Assembly (NCBI RefSeq): GCF_002224485.1
Contig: NZ_CP022463.1
Location: 28,276-92,275, forward strand
Length of the DNA stretch: 64,000 nt
Direction: 5' to 3'
DNA from: Sinomonas sp. R1AF57
Lineage (GTDB): Bacteria; Actinomycetota; Actinomycetes; Actinomycetales; Micrococcaceae
Below, piece after piece: positions 18,950-26,922 of this stretch (within the stretch, counting starts at the first letter, position 1; the number at the start of each line of letters is the position of its first letter). The notes under the pieces are model-generated. The model had not been told where the DNA came from, searched no databases, and saw nothing but the letters and a program-made list of their open reading frames with translations. The position numbers and the translations under genes were made by a program.

Positions 18950-18981
18950 GCGGCCCCCCACCTTCCGAGGTGGGGGGCCGC
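18950..18981 (+). terminator. Strong GC hairpin after clpC
   Basis: A 13-bp perfect stem (18950-18962 with 18969-18981) around loop TTCCGA. No U-run follows, as is common in high-GC actinobacteria. Confidence 0.75.
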
Positions 18982-19047
18982 TGCGCTGCGGCATGGTTGC
19001 GTCGGCAAATAAATCCAATCGCTAGACAAAACCACTAACTGAGCGTA

Positions 19048-19097
19048 GTGTCTCTCTTGGTCTCAACGTGATCCGTTCCACACCCAGAGAGAGACAC
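19048..19097 (+). promoter_or_regulatory. Inverted repeat that overlaps the ribosome binding site of the FAD oxidase gene
   Basis: GTGTCTCTCT (19048-19057) is complementary to AGAGAGACAC (19088-19097), which directly precedes the ATG at 19099 and contains the only purine-rich ribosome binding site. The arms are 30 nt apart. The site could be an RNA hairpin hiding the start or a repressor operator. The preceding 40 bp are AT-rich for this genome and probably contain the promoter. Confidence 0.5.
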
Positions 19098-19098
19098 C

Positions 19099-20427
19099 AT
19101 GACCGTCCAGACTGAATTCATCACCCTCGAGGACCTCGTGCGCGGCGAGGTGTTCGACCCGAGCGACCGGGGCTACGCGGCTGAGGCTGCCGCGTTCAAC
19201 GCCGCCGTCGCCCACTGCCCCGACGTCGTCGTCGCGGCCCGCGACGCCGCCGACGTCGTCGCGACGGTCCGCTGGGCCTCGCTGAACTCGGTGCCGCTCC
19301 ACGTCCAGGCGACTGGCCACGGCGCCGAACGCGCCATGACGGGTGGGGTCCTCCTGAGCACCAAGCGCCTCCGCTCGGTGGCGATCGACCCCCATGCGCG
19401 GACCGCAACCGTCGGCGCCGGCACCCGGTGGCGCGAGGTCATCGACGCGGCCGCGCAGCATGGCCTCGCACCCCTGAACGGCTCCAGCTCGGACGTCGGC
19501 GTGGTCGGATACACGCTCGGCGGCGGCCTGCCCGTCCTCGGGCGCACGTTCGGCTTCGCCGCCGACTCGGTCGTGAGCTTCGAGATCGTCACGATGGACG
19601 GCGATGCCCGCACCGTCAGCCGCACCCGTGAGCCGGAGCTCTTCGATCTCGTCGCCGGCGGCGGTCACGGCCTCGTCGTCGTCACCGCCGTGACCTTCCG
19701 CCTCTACAGGGTCGCGCAGGTCTACGGCGGGGCGCTCGTCTTCGACGGCGCGCACTCCGCGTCCGTCCTGCGTGCCTTCGCGGCGTGGTCGCGCACCCTC
19801 AAGGACGCCTCCAACACGGCGATCCGCTTCCTGCGCGCCCCCGATGCGCCGGACGTTCCGCGCGAGCTCGCCGGGAAGCTCACGGTCCACGTCAGCTTCG
19901 CCCATGTGGGTCCCGGCGGCGAGAAGGCCCTCGCTCCGATGCGGGCCGCCGCTCCCGTCCTCCTGGATGCGGTGGGCGTGCTGCCGTACACCGAGATCGA
20001 CCGCGTCTACTCGGATCCCGAGACGCCGATGCCGTTCCTCAGCGGAGGCACAGGGATCGTGGACCTGACGGAGGCGGCCATCGAGGCCGTGCTCGCTGCT
20101 GTCGGCCCGGACGCCGCCACGGTCCTGCCCCTGGTGGAGTTCCGGCTGCTCGGCGGTGCGATGGCATCCGACGCCGGCCGGACCGTCTCCGCGCACGGAC
20201 TCGCCTATGCGGTGCATGCGGTGGGCGTCCTCGCGCCGCCGATTGCCGACCTGGTCCCCGCCGCGCTCGAGGGCCTCCTCGCGGCCCTGCGCCCCTTCGG
20301 CAACGGCCGCGGCCCGCGGAACTTCCTCGGCGGCGAGGATCCCTCGGCGGGGTACAGCGAGAAGGTCAACGCCGTCCTCGCGGTGGCCCGCGAGGAGCTC
20401 GACCCCCAGGGCCTCCTGCGTCCCTGA
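19099..20427 (+). CDS. FAD-binding oxidoreductase of the VAO/PCMH (berberine-bridge-like) family
   Basis: A 442-residue flavoprotein. The PP-binding FAD domain is seen in VQATGHGAERAMTGGVLLST (about residues 73-92; the His in ATGHG is where covalent flavin attachment occurs in 6-hydroxynicotine oxidase relatives) and SSDVGVVGYTLGGGLPVLGR (about 132-151). The C-terminus NAVLAVAREELDPQGLLRP is the usual family ending (BBE-type). Substrate is unknown; relatives oxidise sugars, alcohols or amines. It stands alone between clpC and a small gene, with its own regulated-looking leader. Confidence 0.75.
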   Translation: MTVQTEFITLEDLVRGEVFDPSDRGYAAEAAAFNAAVAHCPDVVVAARDAADVVATVRWASLNSVPLHVQATGHGAERAMTGGVLLSTKRLRSVAIDPHARTATVGAGTRWREVIDAAAQHGLAPLNGSSSDVGVVGYTLGGGLPVLGRTFGFAADSVVSFEIVTMDGDARTVSRTREPELFDLVAGGGHGLVVVTAVTFRLYRVAQVYGGALVFDGAHSASVLRAFAAWSRTLKDASNTAIRFLRAPDAPDVPRELAGKLTVHVSFAHVGPGGEKALAPMRAAAPVLLDAVGVLPYTEIDRVYSDPETPMPFLSGGTGIVDLTEAAIEAVLAAVGPDAATVLPLVEFRLLGGAMASDAGRTVSAHGLAYAVHAVGVLAPPIADLVPAALEGLLAALRPFGNGRGPRNFLGGEDPSAGYSEKVNAVLAVAREELDPQGLLRP

Positions 20428-20523
20428 GGGCCCCGTGCCCGGGCCGCGCCGGCTTTGTTTCCCCCACCGCCCACAGGGCAATCACTCCCGCGACAGCTCG
20501 ATGGAGACGATGGAAGGGAAGCC

Positions 20524-20862
20524 ATGAACACTGTGACCCCCGAGAACCCGGACGAGTCCCAGAAGGATGCCGAGCGCGGACCCGGCGGATACGGCGTCCC
20601 CACCCCCGAGCAGGAGATGGGCCAGGGCGCCGGCGAGCAGCAGGGCGCCGGCGAGCCGCAGGGCGCCGGGCAGCAGGGCACCGAGCAGCAGGGCGGCGGG
20701 CAGCAAGGCGCTGGCCAGCAGGCCGGTGACCAGCAGGCCGCCGGCAACCAGCCGACGTCGGGGTCCGGACAGCGAGCCGACGCCGATGAGCTCGCGGGGG
20801 AGCAGCGCGACCCGGTCACGGGCGAGGACCTCAAGCCCGGCGAGGCGGAGAGCAGCGCATAG
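20524..20862 (+). CDS. Small low-complexity Gly/Gln-rich protein
   Basis: A 112-residue protein started at ATG 20524 by a good GGAAGGGA. Residues 34-80 are a degenerate repeat of QQGAGEP/QQGAGQ type units, flanked by polar Asp/Glu-rich ends (MNTVTPENPDESQKDAERG, and DPVTGEDLKPGEAESSA at the C-terminus). No membrane segment, signal peptide or cysteine is present. It is probably intrinsically disordered. No family is recognised. The repeat probably grows or shrinks by slippage between strains. Confidence 0.6.
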   Translation: MNTVTPENPDESQKDAERGPGGYGVPTPEQEMGQGAGEQQGAGEPQGAGQQGTEQQGGGQQGAGQQAGDQQAAGNQPTSGSGQRADADELAGEQRDPVTGEDLKPGEAESSA

Positions 20863-20870
20863 CCCTGCGG

Positions 20871-20876
20871 TAGGCT
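20871..20876 (+). promoter_or_regulatory. -10 element for dhaK
   Basis: TAGGCT lies 46 bp before the dhaK ATG at 20923; transcription would start near 20883, leaving about 40 nt of leader with AAAGGAG before the start. Confidence 0.4.
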
Positions 20877-20922
20877 CCAAGCACGACCCGTGCAAGCGTG
20901 GGACACCGTGCAAAGGAGCGGC

Positions 20923-21924
20923 ATGAAGAAGCTCATCAATGACCCGCGGGCGGTGGTGGACGAGTCGGTGGAGGGCTTCGGGCTCGCGCACGCCGATCTG
21001 GTCCGCGTCCACCCCGACCCGCTCTTCGTCAGCCGCGCGGGCGGTGCGGTCCCGGGCAAGGTCGGCCTCGTGTCCGGGGGCGGCAGCGGGCATGAGCCCC
21101 TCCATTCCGGCTACGTCGGGAGCGGAATGCTCGACGCCGCCGTGCCCGGCGCCGTCTTCACCTCGCCCACTCCGGACGCGATCATCCCGGCGACGCAGGC
21201 CGCGGACGGAGGGGCCGGCGTCGTGCTTGTCGTGAAGAACTACACCGGCGACGTGCTCAACTTCGAGACGGCCGCCGAGATGTGCCAGACCGAGGGCCTC
21301 GACGTGCGCACGGTCCTCGTGGACGACGACGTCGCCGTCGAGGACTCCCTCTACACCGCCGGGCGGCGCGGCGTGGCCGGGACGGTGCTCGTGGAGAAGA
21401 TCGCCGGCGCGGCCGCCGAGCGTGGAGACGGCCTGGACGAGGTCGAGGCCATCGGACGGAAGGTCGTCGCGAACGTCCGCTCGATGGGCCTCGCGCTCAC
21501 GCCCTGCACCGTCCCGCACGCCGGGAAGACGAGCTTCGACCTCGGCGAGGACGAGATCGAAATCGGGATCGGCATCCACGGCGAGCCGGGGCGGCGCCGC
21601 GTGGGCCTCGAGCCCGCCGACGCCCTGACCGAGCACCTGCTCACACCTGTCATGGACGACCTCGGGCTCGCCGAGGGGGAGAGGGTCCTGCTCTTCGTCA
21701 ACGGCATGGGCGGCACGCCGCTCTCGGAGCTCTACATCGTGTACCGCGCGGCGGCCCGGATCCTGGCAGACCGCGGCGCCCTGGTCGAAAGGAGCCTGGT
21801 GGGGAACTACACGACCTCGCTCGAGATGCAGGGGTGCTCCCTCACCCTCCTCCGGCTCGACGACGAGCTCACCGGGCTCTGGGACGCCCCCGTGCACACC
21901 CCGGCACTGCGGTGGGGCGCGTGA
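20923..21924 (+). CDS. dhaK: Dihydroxyacetone kinase, DhaK subunit
   Basis: Substrate-binding subunit of the PTS-dependent dihydroxyacetone kinase. 333 residues; the substrate site [18 protein letters not shown] is at about residues 52-69 and the His that binds dihydroxyacetone covalently is His219 in GIHGEPG. ATG 20923 follows AAAGGAG by 6 nt. First gene of dhaKLM: dhaL overlaps its stop (TGATG). The product, dihydroxyacetone phosphate, enters glycolysis. Confidence 0.95.
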   Translation: MKKLINDPRAVVDESVEGFGLAHADLVRVHPDPLFVSRAGGAVPGKVGLVSGGGSGHEPLHSGYVGSGMLDAAVPGAVFTSPTPDAIIPATQAADGGAGVVLVVKNYTGDVLNFETAAEMCQTEGLDVRTVLVDDDVAVEDSLYTAGRRGVAGTVLVEKIAGAAAERGDGLDEVEAIGRKVVANVRSMGLALTPCTVPHAGKTSFDLGEDEIEIGIGIHGEPGRRRVGLEPADALTEHLLTPVMDDLGLAEGERVLLFVNGMGGTPLSELYIVYRAAARILADRGALVERSLVGNYTTSLEMQGCSLTLLRLDDELTGLWDAPVHTPALRWGA

Positions 21925-22556
21925 TGGCGGCCCTCGACACCGCGTGGGCCGAACGCTGGCTGCGGGAGAGCGCGCGCGTCATCGCGGAGCACCGGCAGGA
22001 GCTCATCGAGCTCGACCGCGCGATCGGCGACGGTGACCATGGCGAGAACATGGACCGCGGCTTCGCGGCCATCGTGGCGAAGTTCGACGAGGAGCCGCCC
22101 GCATCCCTCGCCGGGGCCCTCAAGACGGCAGCCATGATGCTCATGAGCAAGGTCGGCGGCGCCGCGGGCCCGCTGTACGGCACGGCGTTCCTGCGGGCCT
22201 CGACCGCGATCGGCGATGCCGAGGCGCTGGACGGCCCTGCGGTGGCGCGGATGCTGGCCGCAGGACGCGACGGGATCGTGGCCCGCGGCAAGGCCGAGCC
22301 GGGGGACAAGACGATGGTGGATGCGTGGACGCCAGCCGTGGACGCCGCCGCCGGCGGCACAGACGGACACGCAGCGCTCGGTGCCGCGGCCGACGCTGCG
22401 GAGGCCGGCGCGCAGGCCACCAAGCCGCTCGTGGCCCGCAAGGGCCGGGCGAGCTACTTGGGGCAGCGGAGCGCGGGCCACCTCGATCCCGGCGCGGTGT
22501 CCACGGCGCTGATCCTGCGCGCCGCCGTCACCGCCACGGTGGAGGCGGACGCGTGA
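21924..22556 (+). CDS. dhaL: Dihydroxyacetone kinase, DhaL subunit
   Basis: ADP-binding subunit that carries phosphate from DhaM to dihydroxyacetone bound in DhaK. 210 residues; the Mg-ADP site IGDGDHGENMDRGF is at about residues 34-47, MMLMSKVGGAAGPLYGTAF follows, and KPGDKTMVD-type segment (EPGDKTMVDAWTPA) is present. ATG overlaps the dhaK stop; a GTG one codon upstream is possible. The end overlaps dhaM. Confidence 0.95.
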   Translation: MAALDTAWAERWLRESARVIAEHRQELIELDRAIGDGDHGENMDRGFAAIVAKFDEEPPASLAGALKTAAMMLMSKVGGAAGPLYGTAFLRASTAIGDAEALDGPAVARMLAAGRDGIVARGKAEPGDKTMVDAWTPAVDAAAGGTDGHAALGAAADAAEAGAQATKPLVARKGRASYLGQRSAGHLDPGAVSTALILRAAVTATVEADA

Positions 22557-23227
22557 CCCCGGTCGGCCTGCTCATCGTCTCGCACAGCGCGCGCCTCGCC
22601 GAAGGCGTCGTGGAGGTTGCCGCCCAGATGGGGGCCGGAGTCCCGCTCGTCGCGGCAGGCGGGACGGACGACGGCGGCGTGGGAACCTCCTTCGAGAAGG
22701 TCATGGAGGGCATCGGGGCCGCGGACCAGGGCGAGGGGGTCGTGGTGCTCGCCGACCTCGGGTCCGCCGTCATGACGGCCGAGTCAGTGCTCGAGTTCCT
22801 CGAGGACTCCCAGCGCCAGCGGGTCCGGATTGCCGACGCGGCCCTCGTCGAGGGAGCCGTCGCCGCCGCGGTCGCGGCCGCGGCGGGAGCCGGGCTGGAG
22901 GGCGTCGTGCGCGCCGCCGAGGAAGCCGTCCCGGGCGCCGAGGCCGAGGAGCCGCCCGAGCTCCGGGAGCCCACAGAGTCCGCGGTCCTGACGCTCGTGA
23001 ACCCCATGGGGCTGCACGCGAGGCCGGCGGCCGTGCTCGCGGGCAGGCTCTCGGCCTTCGACGTCCAGGTGACCGTCAACGGCGTCGACGGCCAGTCCGT
23101 CATGGCGCTCATGGGCCTGGGTGCCGGGAAGGACAGCCAACTCGTGGTGGAGACCTCGGGCCCGGACGCGCTGAAGGCACTCGACTTCGTGCGCGCCCAA
23201 GTCAAGGCCGGCTTCGGCGAGCTCTGA
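22553..23227 (+). CDS. dhaM: Dihydroxyacetone kinase phosphotransfer subunit DhaM (EIIA-mannose type fused to HPr)
   Basis: Phosphate donor to DhaL. 224 residues in two domains: an EIIA-like domain with the phospho-His at residue 11 (IVSHSARLAEGV) and the GTSFEKVMEGI segment, then a complete HPr domain with its active His155 in NPMGLHARPAAVLAGRL. The EI-like third domain of the E. coli protein is absent. Phosphate therefore has to come from enzyme I directly to the fused HPr or by way of free HPr (ptsH at 63523). GTG start overlaps the dhaL stop. A cluster of the dispersed 14-bp repeat begins one base after its stop. Confidence 0.93.
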   Translation: MTPVGLLIVSHSARLAEGVVEVAAQMGAGVPLVAAGGTDDGGVGTSFEKVMEGIGAADQGEGVVVLADLGSAVMTAESVLEFLEDSQRQRVRIADAALVEGAVAAAVAAAAGAGLEGVVRAAEEAVPGAEAEEPPELREPTESAVLTLVNPMGLHARPAAVLAGRLSAFDVQVTVNGVDGQSVMALMGLGAGKDSQLVVETSGPDALKALDFVRAQVKAGFGEL

Positions 23228-23267
23228 AGGTCACCTCCTGAAGGTCACCTCCTGGGGTCACCTCCCG
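23228..23267. repeat. Cluster of the dispersed GGTCACCTCCTGG repeat after dhaM
   Basis: Three copies begin at 23229, 23243 and 23254 in the same orientation, two of them 14 bp apart. The cluster fills the gap between the dhaM stop and the next promoter. Confidence 0.8.
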
Positions 23268-23268
23268 C

Positions 23269-23274
23269 TACGCT
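23269..23274 (+). promoter_or_regulatory. -10 element, leaderless GNAT gene
   Basis: TACGCT, 6 nt, then ATG at 23281. No Shine-Dalgarno. Confidence 0.5.
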
Positions 23275-23280
23275 GGGCCC

Positions 23281-23787
23281 ATGAGCGGCAGCCAGCCACA
23301 CGCCGTCGTGCGCCGGGCGGATCCCGCGGATGCGGAGGCGCTCGCGCGGCTCCTCGACGCGTTCAACGGCGAGTTCGGGGAGCCGAGCCCGGGCATCGCG
23401 GTCCTGGCCCAGCGGCTCTCCACAATGCTCGCCGGCCCCGCCGCCGTGGCGCTCGTCGTCGGGGACCCCGCGGTCGGCGTCGCCCTCCTGAGCTTCCGCG
23501 CCACGGTGTGGTCGGACGGGCCGACGGCCCTCCTCGAGGAGCTGTACGTGGTTCCGGAGCGGCGCAACGGCGGGCTCGGCGGTGCCCTGCTGGAGGCCGC
23601 CGAGGCAGCGGCGCGGGACCGCGGGGCGGAACTGCTGGAGATCAACGTGGACGGCGAGGATGCCGATGCGCGGCGCTTCTACGAGCGCCACGGCTACGTG
23701 AGCGGCAACCCAGGGCGGCCGGAACCGCAGTTCTACTACTCGCGGGAGCTGGGCCGGCAGCCCTCCGGCCCCGAGGCGCGCCACTAG
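23281..23787 (+). CDS. GNAT family N-acetyltransferase
   Basis: A 168-residue acetyltransferase. The acetyl-CoA site is VVPERRNGGLGGALLEAAEA (about residues 91-110, R/Q-x-x-G-x-G/A pattern reading RRNGGLG) and the C-terminal ARRFYERHGY segment is classic for GNAT enzymes. The substrate cannot be read from sequence; small-molecule or protein amino groups are possible. The final TAG doubles as the start of the -10 element for the next gene. Confidence 0.8.
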   Translation: MSGSQPHAVVRRADPADAEALARLLDAFNGEFGEPSPGIAVLAQRLSTMLAGPAAVALVVGDPAVGVALLSFRATVWSDGPTALLEELYVVPERRNGGLGGALLEAAEAAARDRGAELLEINVDGEDADARRFYERHGYVSGNPGRPEPQFYYSRELGRQPSGPEARH

Positions 23788-23790
23788 GAT
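23785..23790 (+). promoter_or_regulatory. -10 element, leaderless argA-like gene
   Basis: TAGGAT overlaps the stop codon of the preceding GNAT gene and is followed by 7 nt and ATG 23798. Confidence 0.55.
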
Positions 23791-23797
23791 TGAGCGC

Positions 23798-24352
23798 ATG
23801 ACCCCCGAGACCTCCGCCGACCCCGCCGCGCCTGCCTTCACCCTGCGCCGGGCCCGAACGAGCGACGTCGCCGCGATCAAGCGCCTCGTCGCGCCGCTGG
23901 CGGAGCGGCGGATCCTCATCTCGAAGGAATCGGTCGCCTACTACGAGGCCATCCAGGAGTTCCGCGTCGCGGAGGGTCCGGACGGGGAGCTCATCGGCTG
24001 CGGTGCCCTCCACGTCATGTGGGAGGACCTCGCCGAGATCCGCACCCTTGCCGCCGCGGACACGTGGCGCGGGCAGGGGGTCGGGCATGCGCTCGTCGAG
24101 CAGCTGCTCCAGGAGGCGCGCGACGTCGGCGTGCAGCGGGTCTTCTGCCTCACGTTCGAGGTGGGGTTCTTCGAGCGGCACGGGTTCGAGGTCATGGCCG
24201 ACCAGTCCGGTGTGGACCCGGAGGTGTACTCCGAGCTCCTGCGCTCCCACGACGAGGGCGTCGCCGAGTTCCTCGACCTTGCCCGGGTAAAGCCGAACAC
24301 CCTTGGGAACACCCGGATGATCCGGTGGCTCCACGGGCGGGCGCGCGAGTAG
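23798..24352 (+). CDS. argA: Amino-acid N-acetyltransferase (short NAGS type, ArgA)
   Basis: A 184-residue GNAT protein of the short N-acetylglutamate synthase type found in actinobacteria. Diagnostic stretches are LRRARTSDVAAIKRLV near the N-terminus, EIRTLAAADTWRGQGVGHAL (acetyl-CoA loop, RGQGVG), the CLTFEVGFFERHGF strand and the C-terminal VKPNTLGNTRMI. It would acetylate glutamate as the first step of arginine synthesis or to prime the acetyl cycle. It lies apart from other arg genes, which is usual for this type. Confidence 0.8.
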   Translation: MTPETSADPAAPAFTLRRARTSDVAAIKRLVAPLAERRILISKESVAYYEAIQEFRVAEGPDGELIGCGALHVMWEDLAEIRTLAAADTWRGQGVGHALVEQLLQEARDVGVQRVFCLTFEVGFFERHGFEVMADQSGVDPEVYSELLRSHDEGVAEFLDLARVKPNTLGNTRMIRWLHGRARE

Positions 24353-24364
24353 CCGACCCCGGGC

Positions 24365-24856
24365 TTACCCGGCCCGCAGCCCCTGCGCGTCGAGGGTTGC
24401 GGACGCGGTGGTGGGGCCTCCGCAGTCCCTGCCGTAGGGATAGGTGGTCTTCGGTGTGAGGCGGACGCTGCTCGTGCCGATCGGAAGCCCCCCGGCGTCC
24501 GTCCCGTTCGCGGTGACGTCGAGAGGGTGATCGTTGATGGCGGCCTCGATGGCGACCTCAATGATGCCGTCCGCCGTGCGCAGCGACCGGGCGCGCAGCG
24601 CTCCCGGCGTTGCGGGCGGCAGGGAGCCCGGGCTGGTTCCCGTGAGCGCGGCGGAGTCGAGCGCCGCGGACCGGCACGCTCCGTCCTGGCAGAGCTCGAC
24701 GCTCAGGGCGCCGAGGCTCTGCGCCCGGTCCGGCGTGACGCGCAGGGTGACGGTTGAGACATAGCCGACCGCAGGACAGGCCGTGGGCCCGCACGCGGTC
24801 AGGCCTGCACCTGCGAGGGCAGTGCCGAGCGCCATCAGGGGTGCGCGGGCGTCCAT
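24365..24856 (-). CDS. Putative lipoprotein
   Basis: A 163-residue protein with a short signal sequence and lipobox LTAC (Cys22), so probably anchored to the outer face of the membrane. The mature part is Ser/Thr/Ala-rich with two further cysteine pairs (CPAVGY; CQDGAC) that could form disulfides and a C-terminal YPYGRDCGGPTTASATL segment. No family recognised. ATG 24856 is chosen over upstream in-frame codons because the signal sequence begins there and a leaderless -10 element lies 6 nt before it. Confidence 0.6.
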   Translation of the reverse strand: MDARAPLMALGTALAGAGLTACGPTACPAVGYVSTVTLRVTPDRAQSLGALSVELCQDGACRSAALDSAALTGTSPGSLPPATPGALRARSLRTADGIIEVAIEAAINDHPLDVTANGTDAGGLPIGTSSVRLTPKTTYPYGRDCGGPTTASATLDAQGLRAG

Positions 24857-24862
24857 GCCCTG

Positions 24863-24868
24863 AGCGTA
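24863..24868 (-). promoter_or_regulatory. -10 element, leaderless lipoprotein gene
   Basis: Minus-strand TACGCT, 6 nt, then ATG 24856. Confidence 0.5.
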
Positions 24869-24972
24869 GTTGCCCCGGAGGCCGTACCCGGACATATCTG
24901 CACAACTCGCCCACGGATCGGGCCGGAATGCAGGCTGGCGGCCTCCGGGTGATGTCGATATGCTCGCCGCCT

Positions 24973-25959
24973 TCACGGCAGCCGCAGCACCCCGTCGGCG
25001 TCCACAGCGAGGCCGTCAGCGAGGAGCCCTGCCAGCGCGCGTTCGCGCTGCTCAGGGCCGGCCTGCAGGGCCTTGAGGCGCGCCACGGCGGGGCCCACGC
25101 CGTCGGCAGCGCTGTCCGAGACCGTTGCCAGCGCGCTGTCATCGAGCAGCGCGCGCGGCACTCCGTGCTCGGCGGCGCGGAGCACGGCCATGATCGCGCC
25201 GCGCACCTGCCGGTCGGTGCCGTGCCAGGCCTGGCCCCGGGGCGTGTAGGTGGGCGCCGGCTCTCCCGCGGCCAGCCAGGCGCAGTCCGCGGCGACCGGG
25301 CATTCCGAGCACCGCGGGGAGCGCGCCGTGCACACGAGGGCGCCGAGCTCCATCGCCGCGGCGTTCCACACCACAGACTCCGCCCGGTCCTCGGGCAGGA
25401 GCGCGGCGGCTCGGCGCTGCTCGGCCGCCGTGAGCGACGGGGCCGGGAGCGCCTCCCCGCCGATGAGCCGGGCGTGGACGCGGCGGATGTTCGTGTCCAC
25501 CACGGTCGCCCGGCCGCCGAAGGCGAACGCCGCGACGGCAGCGGCCGTGTAGGTGCCGACGCCCGGCAGTGCGAGGAGGCCTTCCTCGGTGGTGGGCAGC
25601 TCGCCGTCGTGCTCCCGTGTGATGACCGTCGCCGCGGCATGGAGCCTCAGCGCCCGCCGCGGATACCCCAGCCGGCCCCAGGCGCGCACGGCTTCGCCGG
25701 CGGGTTCGGCGGCGAGGTCCGACGGGTGCGGCCATCGCCGCATCCACTCCTCCCACGCCGGCAGGACCCGCACCACGGGGGTCTGCTGCAGCATGATCTC
25801 GCTCACCAGGACGCCCCACGGGGTCCGGTCGGCGGCGCGCCACGGCAGGTCCAGTGCCTCACGCGCGAACCACGCGGCCAGCGCCGCGTGCAGGTCTGTG
25901 AGCCGCGCAGGAGGCGAGGCGGCCGACGCACGACGGCGGGGAGCGGCGATCGCGGTCAC
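24973..25959 (-). CDS. mutY: A/G-specific adenine glycosylase MutY
   Basis: Removes adenine mispaired with 8-oxoguanine. The catalytic Glu is in SEIMLQQTPV, the helix-hairpin-helix reads LPGVGTYTAAAVAAFAFG, the catalytic Asp is in VVDTNIRRVHARL, and a [4Fe-4S] ligand set with spacing C-x6-C-x2-C-x5-C (CTARSPRCSECPVAADC) is intact. The C-terminal 100 residues do not look like the NUDIX domain that recognises 8-oxoG in E. coli MutY. GTG 25959 (328 residues) is preferred: AGAAAGG lies 5 nt upstream. In-frame GTGs at 25965 and 25980 lie within the adjoining repeat. Confidence 0.88.
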   Translation of the reverse strand: MTAIAAPRRRASAASPPARLTDLHAALAAWFAREALDLPWRAADRTPWGVLVSEIMLQQTPVVRVLPAWEEWMRRWPHPSDLAAEPAGEAVRAWGRLGYPRRALRLHAAATVITREHDGELPTTEEGLLALPGVGTYTAAAVAAFAFGGRATVVDTNIRRVHARLIGGEALPAPSLTAAEQRRAAALLPEDRAESVVWNAAAMELGALVCTARSPRCSECPVAADCAWLAAGEPAPTYTPRGQAWHGTDRQVRGAIMAVLRAAEHGVPRALLDDSALATVSDSAADGVGPAVARLKALQAGPEQRERALAGLLADGLAVDADGVLRLP

Positions 25960-25966
25960 GGGCACC

Positions 25967-26037
25967 TTTCTGGGGGTCACGTTCTGGGGTCACCTTCTGG
26001 AGGTCACTCGAGGTGACCCCCAGAAGGTGACCCCCAG
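25967..26037. repeat. Inverted cluster of the dispersed repeat, forming a long hairpin between mutY and its divergent neighbour
   Basis: Copies of GGGGTCACCTTCTGG read rightward up to 26007; copies of GTGACCCCCAGAAGG read in the opposite sense from 26013. The arms 25984-26007 and 26013-26037 are complementary except for one mismatch and one bulge, around loop TCGAG. The left end overlaps the 5' end of mutY. Confidence 0.85.
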
Positions 26038-26147
26038 ACGGTTCGGGTCTGACCACTCTAGCGGGAGGGAGGGGTTGCCCGGGCCGGCGGCGTTGCCCGG
26101 ATCCCTGGCCGCGGCGTGCCGGTGCCAGTCGCCCGGCCCGCGGATCC

Positions 26148-26153
26148 TAGCCT
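26148..26153 (+). promoter_or_regulatory. -10 element, leaderless gene at 26160
   Basis: TAGCCT, 6 nt (AGAAGC), then ATG 26160. Confidence 0.5.
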
Positions 26154-26159
26154 AGAAGC

Positions 26160-26861
26160 ATGGCAGGAAAGGGTGCGGGCGGAGCAGGCTCGAAGGGGTC
26201 GTCGGGACGAGGAGCCAGGACCCCCGGACCCCGGCGGCAGAGCCCCGAGGTGTACCGTCGGCGCCGCATCGCCGTCGTGGTCCTCATGGTCCTCATCCTC
26301 GGCGTCCTGGGCGTCGGCGTCTCCGCCGCGGTCGTGGCCGTCGGATCCAGCGCCGCCGGGGAGGGGGCCACCGCCGCCGCCGCAGGGCCCGAGACGACGC
26401 CAGCGGGCGACGCCTCCATTCCGTCTGCCGCGCCGACAGAGACCGCAAGCGCCACCCCGACTCCCACCCCGACCCCGAGCTGCGATCCGCACCTCATTAC
26501 CGTTGCCGCGTCGACGGACAAGGCGGTCTACGGCCCCTCGGAGAAGCCCCTCTTCACGCTCAAGGTCACCAACGGCAACCCGATCCCCTGCGAGGTCAAC
26601 GTCGGGACCAAGCAGATGGAGTTCCTCGTGGTCAGCGGCGTGGACCGGATCTTCTCCTCGAAGGACTGCCAGGCCACTGCCGAGGACCTGCCCAAGACCA
26701 TCGCCGCCGGCGGCTCCGAGACCGCGAACTTCCCCTGGTCCCGGGTGCGCAGCATCGAGGGGTGCAAGGCCGCCACAGTCCAGCCGAAGCCCGGGATCTA
26801 CGTCCTGACCGCGTCGCTCGGCGCGACCACGAGTTCCAAGGCGGTCTTCGAGCTCAAGTAG
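26160..26861 (+). CDS. Membrane-anchored extracytoplasmic protein, unknown function
   Basis: A 233-residue protein: basic, Gly/Arg-rich N-terminus (residues 1-39), one membrane segment at about 40-64 (IAVVVLMVLILGVLGVGVSA), a disordered Ala/Thr/Pro linker with PTPTPTPS, then a beta-rich domain (about 105-233) with four cysteines (SCDPH, PCEVN, KDCQA, GCKAA) likely to form two disulfides. The domain resembles small immunoglobulin-like extracellular domains (tentatively DUF4232-like), which I cannot confirm. It lies divergent to mutY and convergent to disA. Confidence 0.6.
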   Translation: MAGKGAGGAGSKGSSGRGARTPGPRRQSPEVYRRRRIAVVVLMVLILGVLGVGVSAAVVAVGSSAAGEGATAAAAGPETTPAGDASIPSAAPTETASATPTPTPTPSCDPHLITVAASTDKAVYGPSEKPLFTLKVTNGNPIPCEVNVGTKQMEFLVVSGVDRIFSSKDCQATAEDLPKTIAAGGSETANFPWSRVRSIEGCKAATVQPKPGIYVLTASLGATTSSKAVFELK

Positions 26862-26922
26862 GGCGCGCACGACGCCCCGTGCCCGCCTGGGCGGGGCAGC
26901 GAACCGGTGATTCCGGCGGCCG

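Noticed and set aside
16375..19035. Very long open frame antisense to clpC
   Set aside because: High GC leaves antisense frames open; the clpC frame carries all Hsp100 motifs, while the antisense product has no recognisable domain. The same applies to long antisense frames opposite ftsH, glcB, pstCA and the MFS gene.
19000..19098. Riboswitch upstream of the FAD oxidase (for example FMN)
   Set aside because: Only one simple inverted repeat is present; none of the conserved multi-helix cores of known riboswitches can be traced.
20604..20760. Non-coding minisatellite instead of a gene
   Set aside because: The frame is open from a start with a good ribosome site, and repeat changes keep the frame; kept as a low-confidence gene.
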